From positions 610,149,673 through 610,213,672 of the forward strand of contig NC_081408.1 in NCBI RefSeq assembly GCF_030272615.1: 64,000 bases of DNA, read 5' to 3'. The notes beneath the pieces are model-generated. The model saw nothing but the letters and a program-made list of their open reading frames with translations, did no database searches and was not told the DNA's origin. Each line of letters begins with the position of its first letter. Position 1 is the first letter of the stretch. Both the position numbers and the translations under genes were made by a program. Source of the DNA: Cryptomeria japonica (lineage: Eukaryota; Streptophyta; Pinopsida; Cupressales; Cupressaceae). Positions 25,108 to 36,330 of this stretch are shown here, piece by piece.

Positions 25108-25470
25108 TCAAGCTCAAAGACTTGATTATGTGAAGTCCTATCTACCCTTTGCTATATTAAATTTTTACAACGAATAAAAGACAACAGCTCAAAGACTGGA
25201 ATAATCTATTCTTTCAACACAAAGACAAGAACTAATGCAAGCTCAAAACTTGCTGCTCCTTCTAGAGATTTTCCTATTTTAATTAATCTTCTCTACTTGC
25301 AGCTCAAAGACTTCAAATCAAATTGGACTAAGCTCCTTTAGAAACACTTTGCATAGAAGAAATAAAAAGATTCAAACTCAAACATGTAGCTCAAAGACTC
25401 AAAACTTGAGTGATCCTTCTTTATTATTCTTCAAAACCTTCAATTCACATACATAAGCTCAAAGACTTCT
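25108..25470. repeat. Cluster of agctcaaagact motifs
   Basis: Five exact copies of agctcaaagact at about 25111, 25188, 25302, 25387 and 25456, plus a variant near 25238, with unrelated sequence between them. A minus-sense TATA-like site (ctataaat) lies at about 25540. The rest of 24640..25853 shows no gene. The region may be regulatory sequence of the element that carries the ORF ending at 25854. Confidence 0.6.
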
Positions 25471-25853
25471 TGCTGTAAATTTGGCAGAGTTTTTGCTTGC
25501 TTTCCCAAAAGATAAATATTACAATAGACCCCTCAAGTATTTATAGAAGAGGGGCCTTGAGAAAAAGGTGGGAGGATCCTAACTAACTTGAGAGATTCTC
25601 TCAACCACCAAGACTTCTTCAATAACTAACTGAGACTTCATTAACTAACTAAGAGTTATTCCAACTAACTAAGACTTATTCCAACTACAGTCCTAATCGG
25701 ACACAACTTGTAGTTGCCTTACATGTAATTACAAAAGTGCAAGTAATGTGTAACTTGCTTTTTACAAAAACTACTTTTACATGTAACTTGTCAAAACAAA
25801 ATTACAACTAAAGATTACAAAAGAGGAAAATTCAACTAAGTGTTGAAAAACAC

Positions 25854-28487
25854 TTAAGTTGCATTTTGTGAAGAGACAAATCCTTGAAATTTTTGGATGC
25901 TCATTTGTAGTTCCTCGGGATTTGGTTCATGGGTGTTCTTGGCAACAACCATGGTCTTCACAATAGTGTCGTGACAGCGGAGGAGCGCAGAATTGTTTTT
26001 ATCCGGGATAGACTGCATTTCATGCAGAAAGGTTTGGTTTTTCATCAATGTCTGAATTGAAGCAGCCGTGAATTGTTCGCTCCTCCATTCATTATGAATC
26101 CTCATTTGTAAATCAGCAAGAACTTCTTCTTCTGGAATCAGCTCTCCATCCTAACTTACTATGTTGCAAGAGGCCCTTCCACAATGTGAGACAATATCTT
26201 GGAAAACTTCACCCCGGAATCTCTTTGCATCACCGATCTCCTCAATGAGGGATTTAAGAACAAGGGTCTTGTTTTCCAGGAGTTCTTCAAATTCCAAGTA
26301 CATGACCCTGGAAGAGATGATGGCGTGCTCCTATAGAACACTCAGCTGTTGTTGGGGCATGGTATGCCAGATTGTCAAACTTTCTTCAACACTTTCCAGA
26401 TTCTTTTTGAAAGTATTAGAAGTTTGATCTAGTTTCTCCTCAACAGTCTCCAACTTAGACATCATCTGAAAAATGTCTTTCATTACCTGTGCACATAGAT
26501 CATGAAGTTGATCAACCCAGGAATCCAATGCTTGTACCTATTGAACAGCCCTTTCCACTCCATAAATTGATTCTTGGGAACCAGAAGAACCTATGGAGTT
26601 ACTCCCTTCAGCAGCAAGTTTTGTAATTTTATGAATGGCTGCCATAAGCTGTCGGTTTTCCTCTTCTAGCTTGTCTTTCTTTGCTAGAAGATCATCACAC
26701 CTTTGCACCAATGAAGCAACAGAAAACTGAGCATCATGTTTAATGACCTCATGCGTCTATTTTCCCAACTCTATCCTTGTAACCTTATAATCGGCATCTA
26801 ACATTTCTTCAAGTGGCTTATCTACAATAGGTTCCACAACTTCAGCTACCTTCATCTTGTTGCTGTCAACAGTTACTCTGGAGATAGTCTTGGCCTTCTT
26901 AGCAACTTTGGATCTGGATTGTTTCAGTTGCTAGTAATCAAAGGCATCAGGTGAGATTTCTTGCTTCTTCCTTTTCGGAGTAAAAGAACTAAGCCATGGA
27001 GGCAAAGTCATCAACTCCCCTCCAGTAGCAGTCGTAGGCAAAGGAGAAGCAGTTTCTGTTTGAATCACCGTAATCATCCCCGGAGGAATATCTGTTTGGA
27101 TAGCGACCACGGTTTGCTCAATTACCAATGGGCATGAAGATTGCCTCATGAATTCTTCAAAACCAGAAGTGGAAGTATCAATTTCTGATAACTAGATGCA
27201 AGTAGGAATATTCTCAGGAACTTTCAACACTCTCTTGTTGATGATCAGGAGATGGCTCATATGCTGAAATGGGAATTGCATTCTGAGGAGATTCATCCAC
27301 AAGCAAATCAGGAGGAGAAAGAGGCGTCTCAACGGAAACTGGTGGAATGATCTCATGAGGCAAGTCTGAAACTGGAGATTTGGGAGCATCATCAAATTGC
27401 TACCCCTCTTCAAGATTATCCAGATCGATCACTTGAACATGGAATCGTGATTTTTCCTTCCCACGAACTGTCGTCTCCTCAGGAGGAAACACTACTGCAC
27501 GACTGACTCGCAACTTGAACTTGATCCTTGTGCCCAAAGATGAAGCACCCTCCTTGTTGTCAATCTGAATCTCAGACTTCTGTCCAAGAGGCCGCGTAGA
27601 AACGTCTTCTTTACCAACCTTGACTTTTATAAGTCTAACAGCATTAATTTTCAGCCATGCGTTGGTGTTAGCCAAGATAGGCTGAAATTTGTCAAGGATG
27701 GATATGCACCCCTTGTGTGACCATTGGATCAAAGGAAGTGGAGCTTCCTCAACCCTCCGTGAAATGTATTCAGGATCAAGTATGTGCCCATCATCAATCA
27801 TCCCTTGTAGGATATCCACCAAGTTCAAATCAATAATTTGCTCAACAGTGAGCCTGCAGTAATCCATCTTCAGAACTTCAGCTTCTGTGCGGAGATCTAC
27901 CCAGATGTCCTCAATGTGATGCACATGCACAAAGGATTTCTTGATCTTCTCCTTCATACCCCTATAATCAAAATCAGCTCTAGGTTTAAACATTTTGAGC
28001 TTGATTTCCTGCAATTCAGTCTCCATGGCCTTAGCCTTCACAAATGTGACAAGGGAATACTGACCAATTTTCAATGGGTTTGTGGTAGAGATCCCCATTC
28101 CAACTTTGTGCTTAGTCGACTGAAAAGTGTGGACAGCCATGATCTGTCTTCCCAACTCCATAAGAATGATCTTATCAGTTGGGTATCTAGGAAGCATGTA
28201 TGGTTGACCGCCATAGCATTCGATCCTCATATAGGTGAAGGTGGGAAACTGCAGAAACAAACATCCATACTCGCACACCTTGTCCCATGCTTCATCTGAT
28301 ACTCTCTTGTTCCTGAGATTTCTGTCAAACTGACACGTGAAATATCCGAAGAATGCATCTTGGACTCTTCTAAAATGCAGTCTGCTGGGTCTCAATGGCA
28401 ACTGGTCATAATACTCCCAAACTGGTATAAGTGAGTGATCACCCTTGGTAGAAAGACCTGGAAAGTGTCTAAGTGATGCTGCCAAGT
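25854..28487 (-). pseudogene. Broken long ORF, C-terminal part (unrecognised, coiled-coil tail)
   Basis: Continuation of the ORF that starts at 36330 and is split by the chromovirus. From 28487 to 27402 the frame is open (about 362 codons, with HRHFRRVQDAFFGY-like basic and aromatic patches). It then continues through seven in-frame TAG stops (27400, 27192, 26931, 26757, 26538, 26331, 26151) and one frameshift near 27235, ending at a TAA at 25854. No in-frame TGA or TAA interrupts it otherwise. The middle is Pro/Ser-rich; the C-terminal 350 residues are rich in Glu, Lys, Gln and Leu and look coiled-coil (for example SKLETVEEKLDQTSNTFKK). I do not recognise the family. A distant relation to 'plant transposon protein' domains is possible but unproven. 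Confidence 0.6.
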
Positions 28488-29593
28488 TGTAAGAACCCAA
28501 CTTGGCTCTCCTCTGCTGACTGTTTCTTTTGAATGCAGTAGATTTGAATTTGTTTTGGTTTTTGAATGTTTATAGATTTTTTTTGTGTTTTTTGGTAATA
28601 ATGAGCAATGAAACAATACTGGAATAAACTCCTCTGCTTAAAATAATACTGAAACAATAATATTACTGTTGGAATTAATTTACGAGACTATCAAGGGAAT
28701 GTTTGTTCTGTTTTATGGCCAATATGCCTGGAAAACAAATTCATTACAATGTAAGATAAAAACCTGATTTTTGCTGTCCCAGTAGTTGAAAAAAATCTGC
28801 CAACTGCAAATTTTAATTTTTTTGAAAAAATTACTGTTCACGCGGTACTGTAGCAATCCGTACGGAGGCACTATTCACGCGTACTGTTCACGCGGCACTG
28901 TAGCAGTCCGTACGGCGGTACTGTAGCGCGGGTACTGTAGCAGCAATTGTATTTTGAAATGATTGCTTCAATTCTGATTTTTAATGGCTGCCAAATGAAA
29001 CTGTAGGCCTGCAATTAATATATATTCGAAAATCTGCATACCCTAGATGTCTTCCCTTCTTTTTAAAGCCCAAATAGAACTCCAGAATGAAGCTCTCCTG
29101 AAATGCCAAATTTAGTGGATATTTCACCACCTCAAATGATTGCAACACTGAAGAATTGTCGCTCTCCAATGGCTGACTGAATCAGAAACCCTTGGCTTCT
29201 TCTCCCAAGTTCATAACAAACAAATATCAATTCTCTGGATGGATGATATAAAATGAGCTCTTAAGTCCCTTCTTATTCTTTCTTATGAGAGCTCGAACAC
29301 TTTCTTGGCCAATGTGGGATTAAAGACATATTCACACATTATAATATTAAAGTGACTTTATTATTATAAAGTTACTTTATAACTTTATAATAACATTAAA
29401 ATATTTAAATAAATCACTTAAGTCACTTTTAATTAAATTAATTAAATATAAAGTCACCTTTTTTAATTTTATTTTATTTAATGACTTAATAAGAAATTAA
29501 TTTAATCAATTTCTCCTTATTTCTCCACTTAGCCTTCGGAGAATGTAAAGGCTAAGAACTCCAATGAGATGCTAAAAGGGTGGGGACATTACA
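28488..29593 (-). repeat. Chromovirus 3' LTR (1106 bp)
   Basis: Runs from TGTAAGAACC (plus strand, 28488) to GGGGACATTACA (29593), with no difference to the other LTR (34418..35523) found on reading. Flanked on the left by the target duplicate caagt (28483..28487). It contains a G+C-rich repeated patch at 28831..28945 (ctgtagca, ccgtacgg, cacgcg) in an otherwise AT-rich LTR. Confidence 0.97.
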
Positions 29594-32500
29594 GTCCGCC
29601 CTTCCTGAAATTGCTTGTCCTCAAGCAACTTCAACTCCGGATGCTGCAAAATCTCCTCATTCTCCCAAGTAGCATCCTCTACTGGCAAATCCTTCCACTT
29701 CACCAAATATTCCCAGATGTTACGTCTCCTCAAGTTCCTTTCTCTGAAATCAATGATAGCCTCCGGTATCAAAACAAGTTTTCCCTCATCATCCAGGGGT
29801 GGTAGTACTGTAGAAGGCACAATATGATGTCCTAGCGCCTTCTTGAGGCGTGACACATGAAAAACGTTGTGCACCTTGCTCTCTGCCGGTAAATCTAACT
29901 CATAAGCCACCTCTCCCACTTTCCTGATAATCCTAAATGGACCATAGTATCGTGGCTTAAGTTTCTCGGCACCACTCTTCTTGAGAGTGGATTGACGGTA
30001 AGGCTGCAACATAAGATACACCATATCTCCAACCTCAAAAGTCCGCTCAGTCCTCTTCTGATCTGCATACTGCTTCTGCTGATTCTGTGCCTTAGTTATA
30101 TTATCCTTGAGAGTCTTAACAATGTCTTGACTCTCCTGTAACAAATCACCTGCACTGGGCACTCTACTGTCACTCAAAAGCAGATCCATAAAATTGGGTG
30201 CCTCATACCCATACAGGGCCATAAAGGGTGACATATGAATAGACATGTGATAAGTGGTATTGTAGCAATACTCACAAAGATAAATCCACTTTACCCATGC
30301 CTTCTGTTGCCCTGCTATATAATTTCTGAGATATCCCTCCACCCATTTGTTCACTATCTCTGTCTGACCATCTGTCTGAGGGTGGTAGCTAGTAGTCGGA
30401 GTGAGCTCTGTCGCACACAACCTGAATAGCTCCTGCCAAAAGTGACTCATAAACCTGCTATCCCTGTCACTCACAATGCTCCGAGGTAAGCCATGTAATC
30501 TGAATATCTCCTTGAAGAACAACTCTGCCACCTGTGTAGCAGTGTATGTAGCAGTGATTGGAAAGAAGTGTGCAAACTTCGTAAGGCGATCCACAACCAC
30601 ATATATGCAGTCCCTGCCTTGGGCTCTAGGCAGTCCTGTGATGAAGTCCATAGACAAACACTCCCACTTCCTATCAGGAATCGGAAGTGGCTGAAGTAAA
30701 CCGGCTGGATAGGAGTGTTCTTGCTTATTCTGCTGGCAGGTGGGACACTCCCTAACATACTGAAGTACCTCTACTTTGAGCCCTTTCCATGTGAAGCGCT
30801 CTCTAATCTGCCGGTATGTCTTGTAGTAACCAAGATGTCCTGCCATAGGTGAATCATGAAAAGATTTCAGAACCATCCTCCTCACTGCTGATCCTGGAAC
30901 CAAAAATATTCGCCCTTTGTAAATGATGAGCTCATTCACAAGGGTGTATCTGCTGTCCTGAATATTCCCATCTATGAATCCAGCTGCCCAAGTATCCTTT
31001 GCATACTCTGCAAGGATCAAGTGTCTCCAATCCTCCGATATGTCTGTCAATAAGCTTAAATGGGGCCGACGTGATAAGGCATCAGTAACTACATTCTGTG
31101 TCCCCTTAAAATATGTAATGTCAAAGTCATAGGACTGTAACTTGCTCACCCACTTCTGCTGCCTATCATTGAGATCTCGCTGCCCCAAAAAGTATTTTAG
31201 GCTATTATGGTCGGTTTTGATACAAAATTTGCTACCTACCAAATATTGCCTGAATTTAGCCAAAGCATGCATAATAGCTAACATCTCCTTATCATATATG
31301 CTGAAGCTCCGCTCTGGCCCTCTCAATTTCCTGCTCTCATAAGCAATAGGGTGCTTCTCCTGCATAAGCACCGCTCCAATGCCCTCCCTGGAAGCATCAC
31401 AGTGTAGCTCAAAAGGTTTGCTGAAATCTGGTAATGCTAACACTGGACAAGAAGTCATCAACTCCTTAAATTTCTCAAAACACTCCTGTGCCTCAGGAGT
31501 CCACAAGAAAGCTCCCTTTCTCATCAAATCTGTCAAAGGTGCTGCATGCCTAGAATATCCATCCACAAACCTCCTGTAGAAACCACATAATCCCAGAAAG
31601 CCCCTCAACTGTGTAAGGTTCACCGGTGAAGGCCACTCCACAATGGCACGAATCTTTTCAGGATCCATGCGTACGCCCTCTGCACTGATGATGTGACCCA
31701 AGTACAACAACTCTGTCATGCCCAAATCACACTTCGACTCCTTTGCATACAAGGACTCTCTGCTCAATATATCCAACACCTTGTCAAGGTGAACCAAGTG
31801 CTCCTCCCAAGATCTACTGTATACCAAGATATCATCGAAGAAGACAAGTACAAATTTCCTCAACTGAGGATGGAAAACCCGATTCATTGTTGCCTGAAAA
31901 GTAGCAGGTGCATTAGTTAGCCCAAATGGCATAACTACAAACTCAAAATGGCCACAATGACATCTAAAGGCTGTCTTCTCAATGTCCTGCTCTCTAACTC
32001 TGATCTGGTGATAACCTGATCTCAAATCTATCTTCGAGAAGAAGCAAGCTCCATGAAGCTCATCTATCAACTCATCAATCCTAGGAATGGGGTACCTGTT
32101 TTTAATTGTCTTCCTATTAAGCACCCTGTAATCAATGCACATCCTCAATGTCCCATCCTTCTTCTTCACTAAGACCACTGAAGAAGCGAAAGGAGACTTA
32201 CTTGGTCTAATGTGGCCCATAGCAAGTAACTCCTTTACGGTTTTCTCAATTTCATCCTTCAACCTCTTTGGATGCCTGTAAGGTGTAATCATGATGGGTT
32301 TAGCCCCCTCCTCTAACTCAATGATGTGCTCAATACCCCTGTCTGGTGGTCTACCTGGTGGAATGTCACTGAACACCTTAGAGTGTTTAACTCTAAGCTC
32401 CTGAATATCAAGAGGATATTCAATCTTCTGCTGTCCCTCCTGTGATGGCATCAACATGCACTCTGCTGCCCACTCTACCTGATCATGTCGAATCAATCTA

Positions 32501-34371
32501 GCCATCCTCCGGAAAGAAACCATCCTGAGATCACTGTCCCTGATTGCCTTAAGAATATGTGTCTTCCCATTCACTTTAAACCTCATCTCCATCTCCTTGA
32601 GGTTAAGAGTGAACTCCCCAATATCATGCAACCAACTCATCCCAAGGACTATATCTGTATCTCCCATAGGCACGACATAGAAATCTGCCTTAAAGTCATA
32701 ATTATTAACTTTCAATGGGAGTCCAGTGATCTTACGATCACATTTGAGGACATAGCCATCAGCTACCCTCACTCTAATTCCCCCAAACTCCTCTGTTTGT
32801 ATGCCACGCTTCTCCACCATCCTAGCATCAATGAAATTATGAGTGGCACCTGTATCAACCAAAGTTATGACTCGCTGTCCAGCAAGCACTCCTCTCATCC
32901 GGAATGACCCTTCCTGCCTAATACTAGTGAGACGAGCTTCCCTAAGTTGCCCATCTCCTTCCCCATCCTTGGACTCCATTTTAGACAAGTTTTCAGCCTT
33001 GTCTTCCTCTTTTTCACCATCTATTTCCTCTATATCAGACTGCTGATCTGAATTATCTGATTCTGATTCCTCATAGTATGCCCACATAACTCTGTTAGCT
33101 TTGCCCTTTGGTCTAAGAGGACAATCATGGTTTGCATCATAGGGTCCCTTACAGTAGAAACATAATTTTTTTTTCCTCAAATCATTTAATGTTTCCCTGT
33201 CAAAAGGTGCTGGAGTTTTATCTTTAGAATCATTTTTAAAATCAGTCCTCTCTGGTTTTTTATAAAATGGTTTGTTATCCTTACTAGAAGATGCTCCTTT
33301 GGACTGAAATTTGTTTGTTGGGACTGCATGTTCCATACTTCTTGCCTTTTTCATAGCTTCCTGTAAAGAAATAGGATCAAATGCCTTTATCCAACCTCTC
33401 AGTGGTTCGGATAGGCCCTCAATGAAAAGAACTATCAATCTACGCTCTGAAATGTTTGGCACCATGACTGCCAACCGCTGAAATTCACCAATGAAATACT
33501 CCAAGTTGCCTGTTTGTTTTAGTTGTGCTAAGTCCCGGAAGTAAACCTCTGGATCTTTCTTGTCAAATCTTTCAACCAACCTATCCACGAAGTCCTGGTA
33601 CTCTGTCACCTGATTATGTTGAAGTGTTACCAAACCATGGTACCACCAATCATGTGCTACTCCCTCCAAATGCAAAGTGGCGTATTTGATAGCTTCAATC
33701 TCTGTCATTGGCCTCAGTGCCAAAAATGTGTCAAGCTTATAAATCCAAGCTTGAGCTGTCATCTTACCACTCCCATCAAATGTAGGCATAGTAAGCTTGC
33801 CTGTAACTCTATGCAGCTCACTATTTTGACCTCTAGGCCTCCTATCCTGTCTGAGTGACCTGTAATGCTCTCTCCTCTGATTTACAAACCTCTCGAATGT
33901 CATCCTCTCTCGTACCTGTGGAGTTAATAAATCCCATTCGTCATTCGCAGCCATGAGGATATCTGCGAACATCTCCTCTCCTGGTTCTCCTGTAGGTGCT
34001 ACCTCAGGCTCATCTCTAATGAAGGTAGGACGTGTAGGCCTGTCTGCTGTCCTGGAATGAGTCCTATGAGTTCTAGGTGACCCCACTGCACTCCTGTTAT
34101 CCCCTTGCTCCTGATTTTGTCTGTCTTGTGGGTTCATGCGCTCAATCATGGTGGTGAGTGCCTGCAAGGCCTGAGCCATCTGCTGCTGTCCTGTAGCCAT
34201 TACTCTGAAAAATTCCCTTGTTTCTTGCTCCTCATTCCTATCGCCTCTGGGTGGGCTACCCCCTTGCCTGTCACCCATGGTGCCCGGCTGCCTGTCAAAT
34301 TTTTGTTCCCTGTCAAACAAAGCTCGCCTGCGAGTGTAATATCTGTGAGAGCCAACCTCAGGCGGCTGCAT
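29572..34371 (-). CDS. Gag-pol polyprotein of chromovirus (1599 aa)
   Basis: Single open frame with all domains. Gag core at residues 190 to 345; a variant zinc knuckle at 404 to 417 (C404, C407, H415, C417); aspartic protease with [12 protein letters not shown] (D506); reverse transcriptase at about 720 to 900 with [10 protein letters not shown] (D846, D847); RNase H at about 985 to 1100 (D992, E1029, D1054, D1097); integrase with zinc residues H1172, H1179, C1209, C1212 and catalytic D1242, D1302, E1338 (35 residues between the last two); C-terminal chromodomain at about 1535 to 1578 ([20 protein letters not shown]). The chromodomain places it in the chromoviruses, which insert by reading histone marks. 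The start lies only 46 bp from the 5' LTR. The last codons run through the polypurine tract into the 3' LTR. All catalytic residues are present, so activity is plausible. Confidence 0.97.
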   Translation of the reverse strand: MQPPEVGSHRYYTRRRALFDREQKFDRQPGTMGDRQGGSPPRGDRNEEQETREFFRVMATGQQQMAQALQALTTMIERMNPQDRQNQEQGDNRSAVGSPRTHRTHSRTADRPTRPTFIRDEPEVAPTGEPGEEMFADILMAANDEWDLLTPQVRERMTFERFVNQRREHYRSLRQDRRPRGQNSELHRVTGKLTMPTFDGSGKMTAQAWIYKLDTFLALRPMTEIEAIKYATLHLEGVAHDWWYHGLVTLQHNQVTEYQDFVDRLVERFDKKDPEVYFRDLAQLKQTGNLEYFIGEFQRLAVMVPNISERRLIVLFIEGLSEPLRGWIKAFDPISLQEAMKKARSMEHAVPTNKFQSKGASSSKDNKPFYKKPERTDFKNDSKDKTPAPFDRETLNDLRKKKLCFYCKGPYDANHDCPLRPKGKANRVMWAYYEESESDNSDQQSDIEEIDGEKEEDKAENLSKMESKDGEGDGQLREARLTSIRQEGSFRMRGVLAGQRVITLVDTGATHNFIDARMVEKRGIQTEEFGGIRVRVADGYVLKCDRKITGLPLKVNNYDFKADFYVVPMGDTDIVLGMSWLHDIGEFTLNLKEMEMRFKVNGKTHILKAIRDSDLRMVSFRRMARLIRHDQVEWAAECMLMPSQEGQQKIEYPLDIQELRVKHSKVFSDIPPGRPPDRGIEHIIELEEGAKPIMITPYRHPKRLKDEIEKTVKELLAMGHIRPSKSPFASSVVLVKKKDGTLRMCIDYRVLNRKTIKNRYPIPRIDELIDELHGACFFSKIDLRSGYHQIRVREQDIEKTAFRCHCGHFEFVVMPFGLTNAPATFQATMNRVFHPQLRKFVLVFFDDILVYSRSWEEHLVHLDKVLDILSRESLYAKESKCDLGMTELLYLGHIISAEGVRMDPEKIRAIVEWPSPVNLTQLRGFLGLCGFYRRFVDGYSRHAAPLTDLMRKGAFLWTPEAQECFEKFKELMTSCPVLALPDFSKPFELHCDASREGIGAVLMQEKHPIAYESRKLRGPERSFSIYDKEMLAIMHALAKFRQYLVGSKFCIKTDHNSLKYFLGQRDLNDRQQKWVSKLQSYDFDITYFKGTQNVVTDALSRRPHLSLLTDISEDWRHLILAEYAKDTWAAGFIDGNIQDSRYTLVNELIIYKGRIFLVPGSAVRRMVLKSFHDSPMAGHLGYYKTYRQIRERFTWKGLKVEVLQYVRECPTCQQNKQEHSYPAGLLQPLPIPDRKWECLSMDFITGLPRAQGRDCIYVVVDRLTKFAHFFPITATYTATQVAELFFKEIFRLHGLPRSIVSDRDSRFMSHFWQELFRLCATELTPTTSYHPQTDGQTEIVNKWVEGYLRNYIAGQQKAWVKWIYLCEYCYNTTYHMSIHMSPFMALYGYEAPNFMDLLLSDSRVPSAGDLLQESQDIVKTLKDNITKAQNQQKQYADQKRTERTFEVGDMVYLMLQPYRQSTLKKSGAEKLKPRYYGPFRIIRKVGEVAYELDLPAESKVHNVFHVSRLKKALGHHIVPSTVLPPLDDEGKLVLIPEAIIDFRERNLRRRNIWEYLVKWKDLPVEDATWENEEILQHPELKLLEDKQFQEGRTVMSPPF
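29594..29606 (-). promoter_or_regulatory. Polypurine tract of chromovirus
   Basis: On the minus strand AGGAAGGGCGGAC lies directly before the 3' LTR start TGTAATGTCCCC. It is also coding (…QEGRT). A hairpin TTGCTTG/CAAGCAA lies just upstream (29611..29628). Confidence 0.8.
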
Positions 34372-34404
34372 GTGATTGCTAAACCCTCAGGATGGCAGGA
34401 TTTA

Positions 34405-34416
34405 GCTCTGATACTA
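34405..34416 (-). promoter_or_regulatory. Primer-binding site of chromovirus (initiator tRNA-Met type)
   Basis: On the minus strand TAGTATCAGAGC begins one base after the 5' LTR end (LTR...CTTACA). It differs by one base from the usual TGGTATCAGAGC complementary to initiator tRNA-Met. Confidence 0.85.
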
Positions 34417-34417
34417 A

Positions 34418-35523
34418 TGTAAGAACCCAACTTGGCTCTCCTCTGCTGACTGTTTCTTTTGAATGCAGTAGATTTGAATTTGTTTTGGTTTTTGAATGTT
34501 TATAGATTTTTTTTGTGTTTTTTGGTAATAATGAGCAATGAAACAATACTGGAATAAACTCCTCTGCTTAAAATAATACTGAAACAATAATATTACTGTT
34601 GGAATTAATTTACGAGACTATCAAGGGAATGTTTGTTCTGTTTTATGGCCAATATGCCTGGAAAACAAATTCATTACAATGTAAGATAAAAACCTGATTT
34701 TTGCTGTCCCAGTAGTTGAAAAAAATCTGCCAACTGCAAATTTTAATTTTTTTGAAAAAATTACTGTTCACGCGGTACTGTAGCAATCCGTACGGAGGCA
34801 CTATTCACGCGTACTGTTCACGCGGCACTGTAGCAGTCCGTACGGCGGTACTGTAGCGCGGGTACTGTAGCAGCAATTGTATTTTGAAATGATTGCTTCA
34901 ATTCTGATTTTTAATGGCTGCCAAATGAAACTGTAGGCCTGCAATTAATATATATTCGAAAATCTGCATACCCTAGATGTCTTCCCTTCTTTTTAAAGCC
35001 CAAATAGAACTCCAGAATGAAGCTCTCCTGAAATGCCAAATTTAGTGGATATTTCACCACCTCAAATGATTGCAACACTGAAGAATTGTCGCTCTCCAAT
35101 GGCTGACTGAATCAGAAACCCTTGGCTTCTTCTCCCAAGTTCATAACAAACAAATATCAATTCTCTGGATGGATGATATAAAATGAGCTCTTAAGTCCCT
35201 TCTTATTCTTTCTTATGAGAGCTCGAACACTTTCTTGGCCAATGTGGGATTAAAGACATATTCACACATTATAATATTAAAGTGACTTTATTATTATAAA
35301 GTTACTTTATAACTTTATAATAACATTAAAATATTTAAATAAATCACTTAAGTCACTTTTAATTAAATTAATTAAATATAAAGTCACCTTTTTTAATTTT
35401 ATTTTATTTAATGACTTAATAAGAAATTAATTTAATCAATTTCTCCTTATTTCTCCACTTAGCCTTCGGAGAATGTAAAGGCTAAGAACTCCAATGAGAT
35501 GCTAAAAGGGTGGGGACATTACA
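34418..35523 (-). repeat. Chromovirus 5' LTR (1106 bp)
   Basis: Same sequence as 28488..29593, shifted by 5930. Right flank caagt at 35524..35528. The G+C-rich patch is at 34761..34875. Confidence 0.97.
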
Positions 35524-36330
35524 CAAGTATACCAAATATGAATTCATGAAGAAGGTCATGGTGGTAGGAACTACTGCAAGTTGTTCGCACAAGGCATCAT
35601 TGATGACTTCTCCCCATGAAATGTGATGAGACTGCCTTATGAACATGATGAACTGGTACATCCATGGCTCAAAGACATTGGAATGCTCAAGGCCCATCAT
35701 CCTGCTGAGAAGAGTTATGGTGTCTCCTATTTTCCATTTGAAATCGCAGCGATACAACTTTGCCCACCTCGAGAAGGATGCTCGTGGCTCTTGGATCCAC
35801 CTATTGATGTGTCGCTTGCAATCTTTTTCCCTCTTCACATAATACTCCGCTGCACTTTCTTTGGAGATTTCCATATAAACAAGTGCAGGAGATATTCTGA
35901 AGACCTTCTCGATCCTATCTGCATCAAGACGGATTATAGCTTCGCCATCATCATTTTTGATGACCCTTGTCTCTTTGTCAAAATGATGGGCGCAGGCAAG
36001 AACGAACTCAGGTTCTAGGGCAGCCACCGGGAAAGAAGATGCATGATGGATATGGCTGTCTAACAGCCATTGCAAGTTATTATCCTGTGGATCTTCTACC
36101 CTTTTGACGAATTCCGACATATCAACGTGCCCTATTTCCGTGTCTCTGATGTGATCCAAAAGAGAAGAAACCTGGGAAGGTGCTACCTCGTTCTGATATT
36201 TGTCATATTTGTATTTCATCTTCTTTGGAGCCGGGGATGCCAGTGAATCTGACATTGATTGTGAACCTGGAATACTGTGATGAAGACTTAAAAGAGTTAA
36301 GGCAACATCATAGTTAGCTGCAAATATCAT
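35524..36330 (-). pseudogene. Broken long ORF, N-terminal part (unrecognised)
   Basis: About 269 codons open from a Met at 36330 (another candidate Met is at 36255, MSDSLASPAPKKMKYKYDKY) to the chromovirus junction. Joining to 28487 after removing the insertion keeps the frame, so the ORF was one unit when the chromovirus arrived. Visible features are a basic Lys/Tyr patch near the N-terminus and a globular region with WLLDSHIHHASSFPVAALEP, then IIRLDADRIEKVFRI, then ALCEQLAVVPTTMTFFMN. No catalytic motif is recognised. With the C-terminal part the product would be about 1100 residues. It may be an accessory ORF of the surrounding candidate transposon rather than a host gene. Confidence 0.6.

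Larger units (their letters stand above)
28488..35523 (-). mobile_element. Full-length, intact Ty3/gypsy chromovirus (7036 bp)
   Basis: Two 1106-bp LTRs in direct orientation, an exact 5-bp target duplication caagt (28483..28487 and 35524..35528), a primer-binding site, a polypurine tract and one uninterrupted 1599-codon gag-pol frame. I found no difference between the LTRs, so insertion is very recent. It landed inside the long ORF described at 25854 and 35524; removing it and one caagt restores the reading frame. Confidence 0.97.

Noticed and set aside
25854-27402. Programmed readthrough or amber recoding of seven TAG codons
   Set aside because: No downstream structure or conserved context was seen, a frameshift is also present, and CAG to TAG decay explains the stops and is supported by the hAT copies. 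Kept only as an alternative.
32485-32907. 140-codon plus-strand ORF
   Set aside because: Antisense shadow of the chromovirus gag-pol gene.
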